The position numbers were made by a program, and so were the translations under genes. Of a stretch of DNA of 7,281 bases, positions 1 through 5,889 are shown one piece after another; the first letter of the stretch is position 1; each line of letters begins with the position of its first letter. The notes beneath the pieces were generated by a model, which ran no database searches, was not told the DNA's origin, and worked only from the letters and a program-made list of their open reading frames with translations. The DNA comes from CAVOBC01 sp963693635 (GTDB lineage: Bacteria; Pseudomonadota; Gammaproteobacteria; Pseudomonadales; Azotimanducaceae), in NCBI GenBank assembly GCA_963693635.1, contig CAVOBC010000249.1, positions 1 through 7,281 of the forward strand, written 5' to 3'.

Positions 1-14
1 TTTTCAGCACGTTG

Positions 15-212
15 CTAGGAGTGGGCAGGTGCATTTGAGGTCGTGCGCGCCGTGCAGGATGTTGTCGCGGTCTCGCAGGGATGGTTGTCAATCTGGCTCG
101 AGCCGTCGACCTGGGTCTGACCCCAGATGCCAAACGCGGTGACGAATGCTATCAGCAGGAGCGTAGTGATCCAGTTGGAAGCAGGACGAGGCCGAGCAAG
201 CGTGTGTGTCAT
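15..212 (-). CDS. small putative membrane-anchored protein, 65 aa
   Basis: I do not recognise a family. The 65-residue product has a short basic, proline-containing N-terminus (about residues 1-13), one hydrophobic segment (about 14-31, NWITTLLLIAFVTAFGIWG) and a polar Ser/Thr-rich tail with two cysteines (C46, C53). This suits a single-pass inner-membrane protein or an uncleaved signal anchor with the tail in the periplasm. The start is supported by GAGGG (complement of 221-225), 8 bases before the ATG at 212-210. The stop is TAG at 17-15. It is transcribed away from the ThDP-enzyme gene, with the AT-rich control region between them. The role is unknown. It could be a chance ORF, but the ribosome binding site and the well-placed hydrophobic segment argue for a real small gene. 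Confidence 0.42.
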   Translation of the reverse strand: MTHTLARPRPASNWITTLLLIAFVTAFGIWGQTQVDGSSQIDNHPCETATTSCTARTTSNAPAHS

Positions 213-304
213 TGGTTTTTCCCTCGATCTCTCGATTGGTGTAGTGCGGGATAAGAAGTGTCTGATAGCAAGGTATTAACACGATGCGTGCCAACTTCGC
301 CAAA

Positions 305-332
305 TTGTATGTATCTCATTGATATATAAAAT
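305..332 (+). promoter_or_regulatory. possible sigma70-type promoter
   Basis: TTGTAT (305-310) and TAAAAT (327-332) are separated by 16 bases inside an AT-rich patch. The -10 box matches the consensus at five of six positions and the -35 box at about three. Transcription would begin near 339 and leave a leader of about 380 bases before the ThDP-enzyme start at 720. The AT-rich patch could equally serve the minus-strand small gene, for which TACAAT (complement of 303-308) is a possible -10 box without a good -35. Support is sequence resemblance only. Confidence 0.28.
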
Positions 333-391
333 AAATGTTATCGTCCTGGAGTCTGTGTCTATGTGCCAACGACGTGCGTAGAGTCGATTTG

Positions 392-411
392 GTGTCATTG
401 ACCAATGACAC
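392..411. promoter_or_regulatory. 20-bp inverted repeat, likely operator
   Basis: GTGTCATTG-AC-CAATGACAC has perfect 9-base arms around a 2-base centre. The size and symmetry fit a binding site for a dimeric helix-turn-helix repressor (TetR- or GntR-like); the regulator is not in the window. It lies about 55 bases downstream of the possible promoter's predicted start, a position suited to repression. The same 9-mer GTGTCATTG recurs at 206-214 over the start codon of the small minus-strand ORF, as a possible half-site or by chance. Confidence 0.45.
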
Positions 412-562
412 TGGCGAGCACGTATACTTCCGGCGCGCCCGGTGGGGCACGAGATTGCACGAGCGATATGCGAGCAGCGCCACAGCGTGCTTGCTGGGCC
501 ACCGGATCGGCATGCAGCATGACGAAACAGCCGAGATCGTGCAGTCCAGAGATGCACCGCCA

Positions 563-588
563 TTTTCTGCAGGGCTCTTTTCTGCAGG
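563..588. repeat. two direct copies of an 11-mer, 15-bp period
   Basis: TTTTCTGCAGG occurs at 563-573 and again at 578-588, separated by four bases (GCTC). The 15-bp period is not a whole number of helical turns, so paired binding on one DNA face is not obvious. It may be a small duplication. It lies upstream of the ThDP enzyme and outside any supported gene. Confidence 0.6.
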
Positions 589-596
589 AAATGCGA

Positions 597-612
597 GGTT
601 TGTTTGCAAACC
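597..612. promoter_or_regulatory. inverted repeat with GTTTGCAAAC core
   Basis: GGTTTG-TTTG-CAAACC forms 6-base arms around a 4-base spacer, and the overlapping GTTTGCAAAC (602-611) is itself a perfect 10-bp palindrome. Such sites resemble operators of fatty-acid-responsive TetR-family regulators in Proteobacteria (the PsrA/FadR type with GTTTG half-sites), but the match is by eye and the regulator is not in the window. Confidence 0.3.
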
Positions 613-622
613 GTCGCCCAGG

Positions 623-641
623 AATTGTCAGGACGACAATT
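623..641. promoter_or_regulatory. inverted repeat, LysR-type-like box
   Basis: AATTGTC-AGGAC-GACAATT has perfect 7-base arms and a 5-base spacer. Inside it, TGTC-N5-GACA gives the T-N11-A layout described for LysR-type regulator boxes. It ends 78 bases before the ThDP-enzyme start codon, a plausible place for an activator site. No regulator gene is visible in the window, so the regulator class is inference. Confidence 0.4.
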
Positions 642-707
642 TTGGGACAAGAACGAGATAGTCGACTCACAAAAGAATCAGTACATCCAGAATTACAAAG
701 GTCAGCC

Positions 708-713
708 AGGAGG
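708..713 (+). promoter_or_regulatory. ribosome binding site fixing the ThDP-enzyme start
   Basis: AGGAGG, a full anti-16S match, lies 6 bases before the ATG at 720-722. The frame is open back to an ATG at 405, but that start has no such site, and the family's conserved N-terminus begins with the MNGAE read from 720. Confidence 0.9.
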
Positions 714-719
714 ACAGAC

Positions 720-2270
720 ATGAACGGTGCCGAGAGTATGCTCGAGACTTTGATCGCGAACGGCGTTGAGGTTTGCTTCACCAACCCCGGAACGTCAGAG
801 ATGCACATGGTCGCGGCGATTGGCCGCACGGAGGGTATGCGATCGATCTTGTCGCTGTTCGAGGGTGTCTGCACGGGTGCGGCCGACGGCTATGGGCGCA
901 TGACCGGCAAGCCTGCTTGCACGCTGCTCCATCTCGGACCCGGTTTGTCCAACGGATCGGCCAATCTGCATAACGCGCGCAAGGCCAACACCCCGGTGAT
1001 CAATCTGATCGGCGATCATGCGACTGATCACAAGCGACTCGATGCACCGCTGACCAGTGACATCATTGGTTTGTCCCACCCCGTCTCGCACTGGGTTCGC
1101 ACGGTCAGGGATGCGCAGAGCCTGCCGCGTGATGCCGCCGAAGCGGTGGCTGCTGCTAATGCTGCACCCGGCCAGATATCGACGTTGATCATCCCGGCTG
1201 ACTGTGCCTGGAACGAATCGGTTGAGCCCGTCGGTGCGAGGGCGCTTCCCGCTGCCCTGATCGCCGATGAGACCCAGATCAGTCGCGCGTCGACCCTGCT
1301 TGCCAACGACAAGCCGACGGTCATCCTCCTGTCGAACCTGGCACTCTCTGAAAAGAGCCTTGAAATGGCGGATCGGATCGCACAAGCGGCGGGTTGCCGT
1401 GTCTTTTGTGACACGTTCACACCGCGCCTGCCGCGCGGCGAAGGGCGCCCGACGATCGAGCGGCTGGGTTATTTTGCGGAGCAGGCGACGGTGCAACTTG
1501 CCGAGGCACAGCAGATGATTATGGTCGGGACCAAAGCGCCCGTGGGCTTCTTTGCTTATCCTGACAAGCCGAGTGAGTTCTTTCCCGAGGGCTGTGAACT
1601 GCATACATTGGCCGGGGTTGGCGAAGACGCTGAAGACGCGCTGACGCGTCTGGCCGATTCCCTGGGCGCGCTTGATCTTCAGCCCCGGCGTGCACCGCTC
1701 AACCGTCCGACGGTCGAAGATGGCGAACTGGGTCCTGGGTGTATCGCCCGCGTGATCGGCGCGAACCTGCCGGAGCATGCGGTCGTGGTGGACGAGGGTG
1801 CGACGGCCGGCGGTGCCACCTACCCCGCAACGGCAAACGCGCCCGCACACGACTGGCTGTCGCTGACGGGAGGATCGATTGGATTCGGCTTGCCCTGTGC
1901 GGTCGGCGCGGCGGTCGCCTGTCCCGATCGAAAGGTCATTGCCCTGCACGGTGATGGTGGCGCGATGTATACGGTACAAGCGTTGTGGACCATGGTTCGG
2001 GAGAACCTCGATATTTGCGTCGTGATTCTCTCGAACCACAAATATCAGATTCTGCAGATCGAACTCGCGAGGGTTGGTGCGCAGAGCATGAACAAAAAGA
2101 CGCTCGATATGCTGGATCTGACGAACCCAACGCTCGACTTCGTGAAGATGGGCGAAGGACTGGGCATGCCGTCGACCCGGGCCGGGACCACTGCCGAATT
2201 TGCTGCACAGTTCGAGGCGGCCATGGCTGCAACTGGCCCGCGCCTGATTGAGGTAGAACTGGGCGCATAG
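720..2270 (+). CDS. ThDP-dependent enzyme, acetolactate synthase large-subunit-like
   Basis: This 516-aa protein has the three-domain layout of ThDP enzymes: pyrimidine-binding domain (about 1-170), central domain (about 190-330) and pyrophosphate-binding domain (about 345-516). E48 in LFEGVCTGAADGYGR is the expected cofactor-activating glutamate. H410-GDGG followed by SNHKY (D412 to N439, 27 residues) is the diphosphate/Mg-binding motif. NPGTSE (22-27) and H71 in LLHLGPG align by eye with the active-site NPGSNE and His70 of benzoylformate decarboxylase. The second catalytic histidine of that enzyme (His281) seems to be A279 in GFFAYPD, so the reaction may differ. Relatives of this length are usually annotated as acetolactate synthase large subunits, although no small subunit is nearby and the substrate is unproven; a 2-oxo-acid decarboxylase or lyase is equally possible. 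It is probably cytoplasmic. It has its own control region and converges with the gene on its right. Confidence 0.92.
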   Translation: MNGAESMLETLIANGVEVCFTNPGTSEMHMVAAIGRTEGMRSILSLFEGVCTGAADGYGRMTGKPACTLLHLGPGLSNGSANLHNARKANTPVINLIGDHATDHKRLDAPLTSDIIGLSHPVSHWVRTVRDAQSLPRDAAEAVAAANAAPGQISTLIIPADCAWNESVEPVGARALPAALIADETQISRASTLLANDKPTVILLSNLALSEKSLEMADRIAQAAGCRVFCDTFTPRLPRGEGRPTIERLGYFAEQATVQLAEAQQMIMVGTKAPVGFFAYPDKPSEFFPEGCELHTLAGVGEDAEDALTRLADSLGALDLQPRRAPLNRPTVEDGELGPGCIARVIGANLPEHAVVVDEGATAGGATYPATANAPAHDWLSLTGGSIGFGLPCAVGAAVACPDRKVIALHGDGGAMYTVQALWTMVRENLDICVVILSNHKYQILQIELARVGAQSMNKKTLDMLDLTNPTLDFVKMGEGLGMPSTRAGTTAEFAAQFEAAMAATGPRLIEVELGA

Positions 2271-2281
2271 CCTGGATCACG

Positions 2282-2328
2282 ACCCGCGCCCGACGTGTGA
2301 AAGAAGGAAAGAAGGAAAGAAGGCGGGT
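2282..2328. repeat. triple octamer repeat inside short inverted arms
   Basis: GAAAGAAG is repeated three times without interruption at 2299-2322. ACCCGC (2282-2287) and GCGGGT (2323-2328) flank it as 6-base inverted arms with a 35-base loop. It sits in the 67-bp gap between the convergent ThDP-enzyme and MBL/cNMP genes. A bidirectional terminator would be expected here, but the stem is short, the loop is long and no T-tract follows, so terminator function is doubtful. The octamer array could change copy number by slippage. Confidence 0.6.
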
Positions 2329-2337
2329 GAAAAGGCG

Positions 2338-3480
2338 TTACACCAAGCCAAGCATCCAGTCTACCGCCGGGTCGTTCTGCTCTATGCGCAGTTTTCGCAT
2401 TCGGTAATTTAGCTCAGGAACTTCAAGGCGCAATGCCTCGAATGCTGTGCGCTCGAAAGTTACGAATCTGCAGGGTGTCTTTGTCTCAATACGAGCCGGT
2501 CGGGGCGCGGAAAACGGCAACCAACCTAGTTCGTCCGCAAACTCGATACGATTGTCGGTTGCATTCGCGTCGTCCTCGACCATCAGGTACCAACGATCGC
2601 CGTCGGTCTCATGGACCGAATCGGCCGCGATATCCCGCCACTCGGCGGTGCGCCCGACTTTCTCGATGACGGTCGGTGTGAGCGGCGCAAAGTACGGTAG
2701 TGACTTGATCACGGGCCGCAGAGACCAGCGCTGCAGCAATCGATCACGCAGGCCTTCGCTTGCGACGAAGGCACTAAACGTCTCCTCCGGGAACATGCAG
2801 ACGGTTACCGGCGTTCGCGCGACCACGCTCGCATTGCGACTACCACGGCCGGTAATGACCGCCATTTCGCCGATGATATCGCCTGCCTGCAGGTGCGCCA
2901 CGGTGTGTGATTGCTGACCGTGGTGACGCACGACATTGCAGTAACCGGTTAGTATCAGGTAAACATCGTCTCGGGTCTTGGCGCCCTGGACGATGATCAC
3001 GTCTTCGGCGTTGTAGCGGCGGGTTTCCTCATCGGTGAGCAGGCTGCGCATCCAGCGGTTTGGAAAGCGGTCACCGAGCCAGAGGGACAGATAGTGATTG
3101 ACCTGGGATGTGTAGACGCTCGGATCGGAATCGATGACGGTATATCGCTTGCCTGAATTCGCGAGTGAGAACGTGGTGCGGAATTCGTTGGGGAGTTCTT
3201 CAATGTGGACGAAGATGACGCGGTCTGAAGCGGACTGCAAAGCGTCCGCCGGGTCGCCGTGAATAGCGCCTGCGCCGCCATCGGCGACCAGCAGGCTGAA
3301 GTTGTCCCGGTAGATTTGCTCGAGTCCCTCCAGTGTTTCCGCCGAAACCATGCCCCGTTCGGCAAAGTCGCGGATGAAGGTCATGCTGTGATTGTCACCG
3401 ACAACGCATATCCGGCGGACGTTGCCCCGGTCGGTGTTTGTAAACGTGGCGCCGATGGTCGGGACGCTGTGAACGGTCAC
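2338..3480 (-). CDS. C-terminal fragment: MBL tail plus cNMP-binding-like domain
   Basis: This is the longest unbroken piece of the split gene: 380 codons if read from GTG at 3480. Residues 1-80 are the end of the MBL fold, carrying H4, D29 and H74, which are three of its metal ligands. They cannot form an active site without the HxHxDH part upstream. Residues about 145-250 resemble a cyclic-nucleotide-binding domain: GDIIGE with G204/E205, and R215 in GSRNASVV where the phosphate-binding arginine is expected. A further region (about 265-375) may be a second, degenerate copy. The GTG overlaps the TGA of the preceding frame as GTGA, which imitates translational coupling. One extra C in the CCCC run (complement of 3483-3486) instead joins the frames as NYYGLVIRPHVTVHSVPTIG, so I take 3480 to be a frameshift point and not a true start. 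Confidence 0.7.
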   Translation of the reverse strand: MTVHSVPTIGATFTNTDRGNVRRICVVGDNHSMTFIRDFAERGMVSAETLEGLEQIYRDNFSLLVADGGAGAIHGDPADALQSASDRVIFVHIEELPNEFRTTFSLANSGKRYTVIDSDPSVYTSQVNHYLSLWLGDRFPNRWMRSLLTDEETRRYNAEDVIIVQGAKTRDDVYLILTGYCNVVRHHGQQSHTVAHLQAGDIIGEMAVITGRGSRNASVVARTPVTVCMFPEETFSAFVASEGLRDRLLQRWSLRPVIKSLPYFAPLTPTVIEKVGRTAEWRDIAADSVHETDGDRWYLMVEDDANATDNRIEFADELGWLPFSAPRPARIETKTPCRFVTFERTAFEALRLEVPELNYRMRKLRIEQNDPAVDWMLGLV

Positions 3481-3526
3481 GTGGGGCGTATCACGAGCCC
3501 GTAGTAGTTAGTGCTGGCGCCGGGCA

Positions 3527-3838
3527 TCACTCCAACCAGTGAGAAGTGCTCGGCGACCACGGCGCGTCCCAACCGAGGTTGTACGCGAGTTTCTCCATCG
3601 CCGTGTTGAAGATCTCCCGGCTGGTGATCACCTCCACGCGGTGAGGCATCATCATGAGCGGGAACATGGCGCAGTGGTCGTCGTGCAGGCGAGTCAGAAA
3701 GAGTGCTGAGATCTGATTCTTGGAGATGCCAGGCGCGATCAGATGCTGGTCCAGGAATGGAATCGAATCGATGAGGATGTAATCGCCGTTGTAGCAGAGC
3801 GCGAGTCCGGTGCAGGGTTCGGTGGCGTGAAACCAGAA
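3527..3838 (-). other. hidden frame carrying the MBL metal motif
   Basis: Between about 3838 and the TGA at 3529-3527 the coding frame has no upstream start codon of its own, so it is easily missed. It reads FWFHATEPCTGLALCYNGDY, then ILIDSIPFLDQHLIAPGISK, then LFLTRLHDDHCAMFPLMM and AYNLGWDAP. These are the beta-strand leading to the active site and the HxHxDH-type motif of an MBL fold, with Arg at the first His position. It joins upstream to LEVLGG and downstream to VVAEHFSLVG by adding one base at each junction. It is not expressed as a separate protein; it is the central exon-like piece of the split gene. Confidence 0.7.
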
Positions 3839-3965
3839 GCGCCGCCAAGCACCTCGAGCCCCATCTTGACGAGGCCGCCCGGAACATAGTCCGACTGCAC
3901 GCGATAGGGTGGCGCAATCGTTGTGTCTTCACGCAGGTCGACGATCACTTCGTGCACGCCGGTCT

Positions 3966-4493
3966 TCACCGTGTACTGGTCGAACCCCGTATGGGAGATG
4001 ACCGTGTCGCCTGAATGTACTTTGCCATCGACAAACGGTGCGAAGTTGAAGAAGTCCTCGATGGGGATCGGGCTGCCATCATCACGTTTGAGCGCGAGTT
4101 CGCGCGAGATTCGTAGCCATTCCTGCGTGCGTGCCGGGTCAGTACCCACCGCCGGAACTCCGCTTCATTCGGGCCGAGCAGGGTCAGACGCAGAAGATGT
4201 ACCGCGCGGGATATGTCCGTCTCTTCCCCGACCATCGTGATTCGCCGCCCCTCTTTCAGGCCGTTGGCAACGAACAGGAAGAAGTAGAGCGGAAATTCAA
4301 GGTTGTTGAGTAGTGCCCCGTCCTTTTCCCGGGTGTCGGTTAGTACCATTGCGTTGAAGTGGGTGACGCCCCCGAGCAGGAGACCTTTGAGGACTTCCGG
4401 CGGTTGGCCGAAGAGGATCGCATCGTTGTCACAAGTGACAAGGCGACTTCCGGCGATGGGGACGAGAACAACCGGATCAGCGTCAATGGACAC
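3966..4493 (-). other. N-terminal fragment of the split MBL/cNMP gene
   Basis: From GTG 4493 the frame reads VSIDADPVVLVPIAGSRLVT and continues as plausible protein to about LLGPNEAEFRRW (near 4150). Beyond that point it becomes arginine/serine-rich nonsense to the stop at 3966, while the next frame takes over with ARTQEWLRISRELALKRDD. The true residues therefore end near 4150. The frame stays open upstream to an ATG at 4646, but that stretch is dominated by arginine and proline and is probably non-coding. No known domain is recognised in the roughly 115 genuine residues. A hydrophobic stretch (FPLYFFLFVANGL) looks like a buried strand or helix rather than a clear membrane span. Confidence 0.55.
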
Positions 4494-4666
4494 TCGGGAT
4501 CTTCGGCGCAATGTAACGCGCCGTTGGCAAGCGGGAAAAGGCCGCGCGGGGGGCCGACGAGGGCGAGGACGGGTGGGTGCGTCGCAGCGGGTCCTGGCTT
4601 GCTCTTGGTCCCGTTGTCGGTGCCGCCCGGGATCTGCGAGGTTCATACAGGCCGACTGCAGATTGA

Positions 4667-4695
4667 TTGAGGTGTCGGTCGCTTCGGCCTAGAAT
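4667..4695 (+). promoter_or_regulatory. sigma70-type promoter of the acyl-CoA operon
   Basis: TTGAGG (4667-4672) and TAGAAT (4690-4695) are separated by exactly 17 bases. The boxes match the consensus at four and five of six positions. Transcription would start near 4702, giving a leader of about 33 bases before the dehydrogenase ATG. It lies in the 241-bp divergent gap between the broken minus-strand gene and the operon. Confidence 0.55.
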
Positions 4696-4719
4696 GCGCC
4701 GCCATCCCGTGTCCTAAAG

Positions 4720-4725
4720 AAGGAG
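4720..4725 (+). promoter_or_regulatory. ribosome binding site fixing the dehydrogenase start
   Basis: AAGGAG ends 9 bases before the ATG at 4735 but only 3 bases before the in-frame GTG at 4729. The spacing favours the ATG, which removes two residues from the longest reading. Confidence 0.75.
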
Positions 4726-4734
4726 CAAGTGTCA

Positions 4735-5889
4735 ATGAGTGAAACCGTCAGTCTGGACCCACAGGAAAAGGAGTTGTTTCGAGACAGCATTCGGCGGTTT
4801 CTGGCAAGCGAAGTTGCCCCCGATTACGAGAAGTGGGAAGACGCGGGTATCTGGCCGCGGGAACTCTGGAACAAGCTTGGGGAGAACGGTTTCCTCTGCG
4901 TCGATGTGCCATCAGCGTACGGTGGCTACGATGCCTCGTTTGAGCTGTCCTGCGTCGTTGCTGAGGAGTTGAGCCGCGGCGGCTACGCAGCGCTTGCGTC
5001 TGGCGTGTCGGTCCACTCGGACATTGTTGCACCGTACATCCTTCACCTCGGTTCAGAGGCGCAGAAACAGCAGTGGTTGCCCGGTATGGTCACCGGCGAA
5101 GTCGTCGGCTGTATCGGCATGAGTGAGCCGGCCGCGGGATCAGACCTGCAGGGGATGAAGACGTCGGCGCTCAAAGACGGTGACGACTATGTGATCAATG
5201 GCCAGAAGACGTTCATCACCAATGGCCAGCATGCGGATGTCATCGTGCTTTCGGCCAAAACAGACCCCAAGCTTGGCGCGCGAGGTATCACGCTCTTTAC
5301 CGTCGACACGCACCTGCCCGGCTTCAACAAGGGTCGCAACCTCGACAAGATGGGCCTGCACTCCGGCGACACGTCTGAACTCTTCTTCTCGGACCTGCGT
5401 GTACCGATGGACCAGGTGCTTGGGGGAGAAGGCAAGGGCTTTGCCAATCTGATGAACGAACTACCCCGCGAGCGTTTGATCCTGGGCGTCGGCTGCGTTG
5501 GTGCGGCGGACGGCATGCTGGCATGGACCGTTGACTACGTGATGGAGCGAAAGGCGTTTGGCGAGTCGCTGTCAAGTTTCCAGAACATCCGGTACTCGCT
5601 GGCGGACATGAAGACTGAAATCGAACTCAACCGCGCCATGGCTGAAAAGTTTGTGGGCAAGTATGTCAACGGTGACCTGACGACCGAGGAAGCGTCGATG
5701 TGCAAACTCGCCGCGAGCGAAATGCAGGGTCGGGTCGCGGACACGTGTGTGCAGATGTTTGGCGGGTACGGCTACATGAAAGAATTTCCGATCTCGCGGG
5801 CGTATGTCGACGCACGGGTCCAGCGGATTTATGGCGGCACGTCGGAGATCATGAAAGAGCTGATCTCCAGGTCTCTCGTCGGCCGCTAG
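4735..5889 (+). CDS. acyl-CoA dehydrogenase, long-chain-type active site
   Basis: This 384-aa FAD flavoenzyme is the normal size for the family and would oxidise an acyl-CoA to its trans-2-enoyl-CoA in the cytoplasm, passing electrons to electron-transfer flavoprotein. The N-terminal helical domain (about 1-120) is followed by the beta-domain with CIGMSEPAAGSD (M129-S130-E131-P132) and KTFITNG, then the C-terminal helical domain with ERKAFGESLSSFQNI, QMFGGYGYMKEFPISRAYVD and RIYGGTSEIMKELISR. G367 stands where medium- and short-chain enzymes have their catalytic glutamate (YEGT). E246 in ELPRERL matches the alternative catalytic glutamate of long-chain-type and isovaleryl-CoA-type enzymes, so the site appears complete. 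It is the first gene of a likely operon, 207 bp before the crotonase-fold gene. The substrate chain length or branching cannot be read from the sequence. Confidence 0.95.
   Translation: MSETVSLDPQEKELFRDSIRRFLASEVAPDYEKWEDAGIWPRELWNKLGENGFLCVDVPSAYGGYDASFELSCVVAEELSRGGYAALASGVSVHSDIVAPYILHLGSEAQKQQWLPGMVTGEVVGCIGMSEPAAGSDLQGMKTSALKDGDDYVINGQKTFITNGQHADVIVLSAKTDPKLGARGITLFTVDTHLPGFNKGRNLDKMGLHSGDTSELFFSDLRVPMDQVLGGEGKGFANLMNELPRERLILGVGCVGAADGMLAWTVDYVMERKAFGESLSSFQNIRYSLADMKTEIELNRAMAEKFVGKYVNGDLTTEEASMCKLAASEMQGRVADTCVQMFGGYGYMKEFPISRAYVDARVQRIYGGTSEIMKELISRSLVGR

Larger units (their letters stand above)
213..719. other. gene-free control region, about 507 bp
   Basis: No convincing gene lies here. 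Short open frames exist on both strands, but they lack ribosome binding sites and give arginine- or cysteine-rich sequences without family features. One is in frame with the ThDP enzyme from 405; another plus-strand frame starts at 335. The region holds an AT-rich patch (about 302-337) that contrasts with the GC-rich surroundings, a possible promoter, a 20-bp near-perfect palindrome (392-411), a direct repeat (563-588) and two more inverted repeats (597-612 and 623-641). It separates the small minus-strand ORF from the ThDP enzyme, so it probably serves both genes. A degraded gene or an unseen small RNA cannot be excluded. Confidence 0.6.
2338..4493 (-). pseudogene. MBL-fold / cyclic-nucleotide-binding-like protein, four frameshifts
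   Basis: Coding similarity runs through the whole span but changes frame four times. The pieces are: N-terminal region from GTG 4493 to about 4147; a second piece to about 3840; a third with the MBL motif to about 3560; a fourth to about 3486; and the C-terminal frame to TAA at 2338. Every shift has the sense of one missing base beside a short G/C run. Restoring four bases gives about 719 residues without a stop. In that reconstruction an N-terminal region of unknown function precedes an MBL fold with R269-L-H271-D-D273-H274, H343 (TVHSVPTIG), D368 (VVGDN) and H413 (AIHGD). A cNMP-binding-like domain follows (about 484-589, with GDIIGEMAVITG and SRNASVV). The first metal-ligand histidine of HxHxDH is arginine. 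No stop codon interrupts the pieces, so the breaks are either very recent or sequencing errors. The GTG start lacks a clear ribosome binding site. An intact version might be a nucleotide-responsive hydrolase; the substrate is unknown. Confidence 0.78.

Noticed and set aside
281..294. Sigma54-like promoter on the minus strand (TTGGCACG with weak -12)
   Set aside because: The -24 GG element fits, but the essential -12 GC is GT and other positions mismatch.
405..719. N-terminal extension of the ThDP enzyme in the same open frame
   Set aside because: No ribosome binding site at 405, unlike-protein composition, palindromes in the stretch, and a perfect AGGAGG before 720 where the family's N-terminus begins.
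795..2039. 414-codon open frame antisense to the ThDP enzyme
   Set aside because: It is the shadow of a GC-rich gene; its sequence is arginine-rich with no domain, and the plus-strand gene is clearly real.
3477..3932. Whole 151-codon minus-strand frame as a separate protein
   Set aside because: Only its last 25-30 residues (from about VVAEHFSLVG) look like protein; upstream the MBL sequence lies in another frame.
3483..4147. Programmed ribosomal frameshifting as the cause of the frame changes
   Set aside because: Four events in one gene, without slippery heptamers or clear downstream structures, is far less likely than indel errors or inactivation.
4303..4692. Plus-strand frames opposite the N-terminal part of the split gene
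   Set aside because: Shadow frames with arginine/serine-rich content and no start signal; the minus-strand frame reads as plausible protein.
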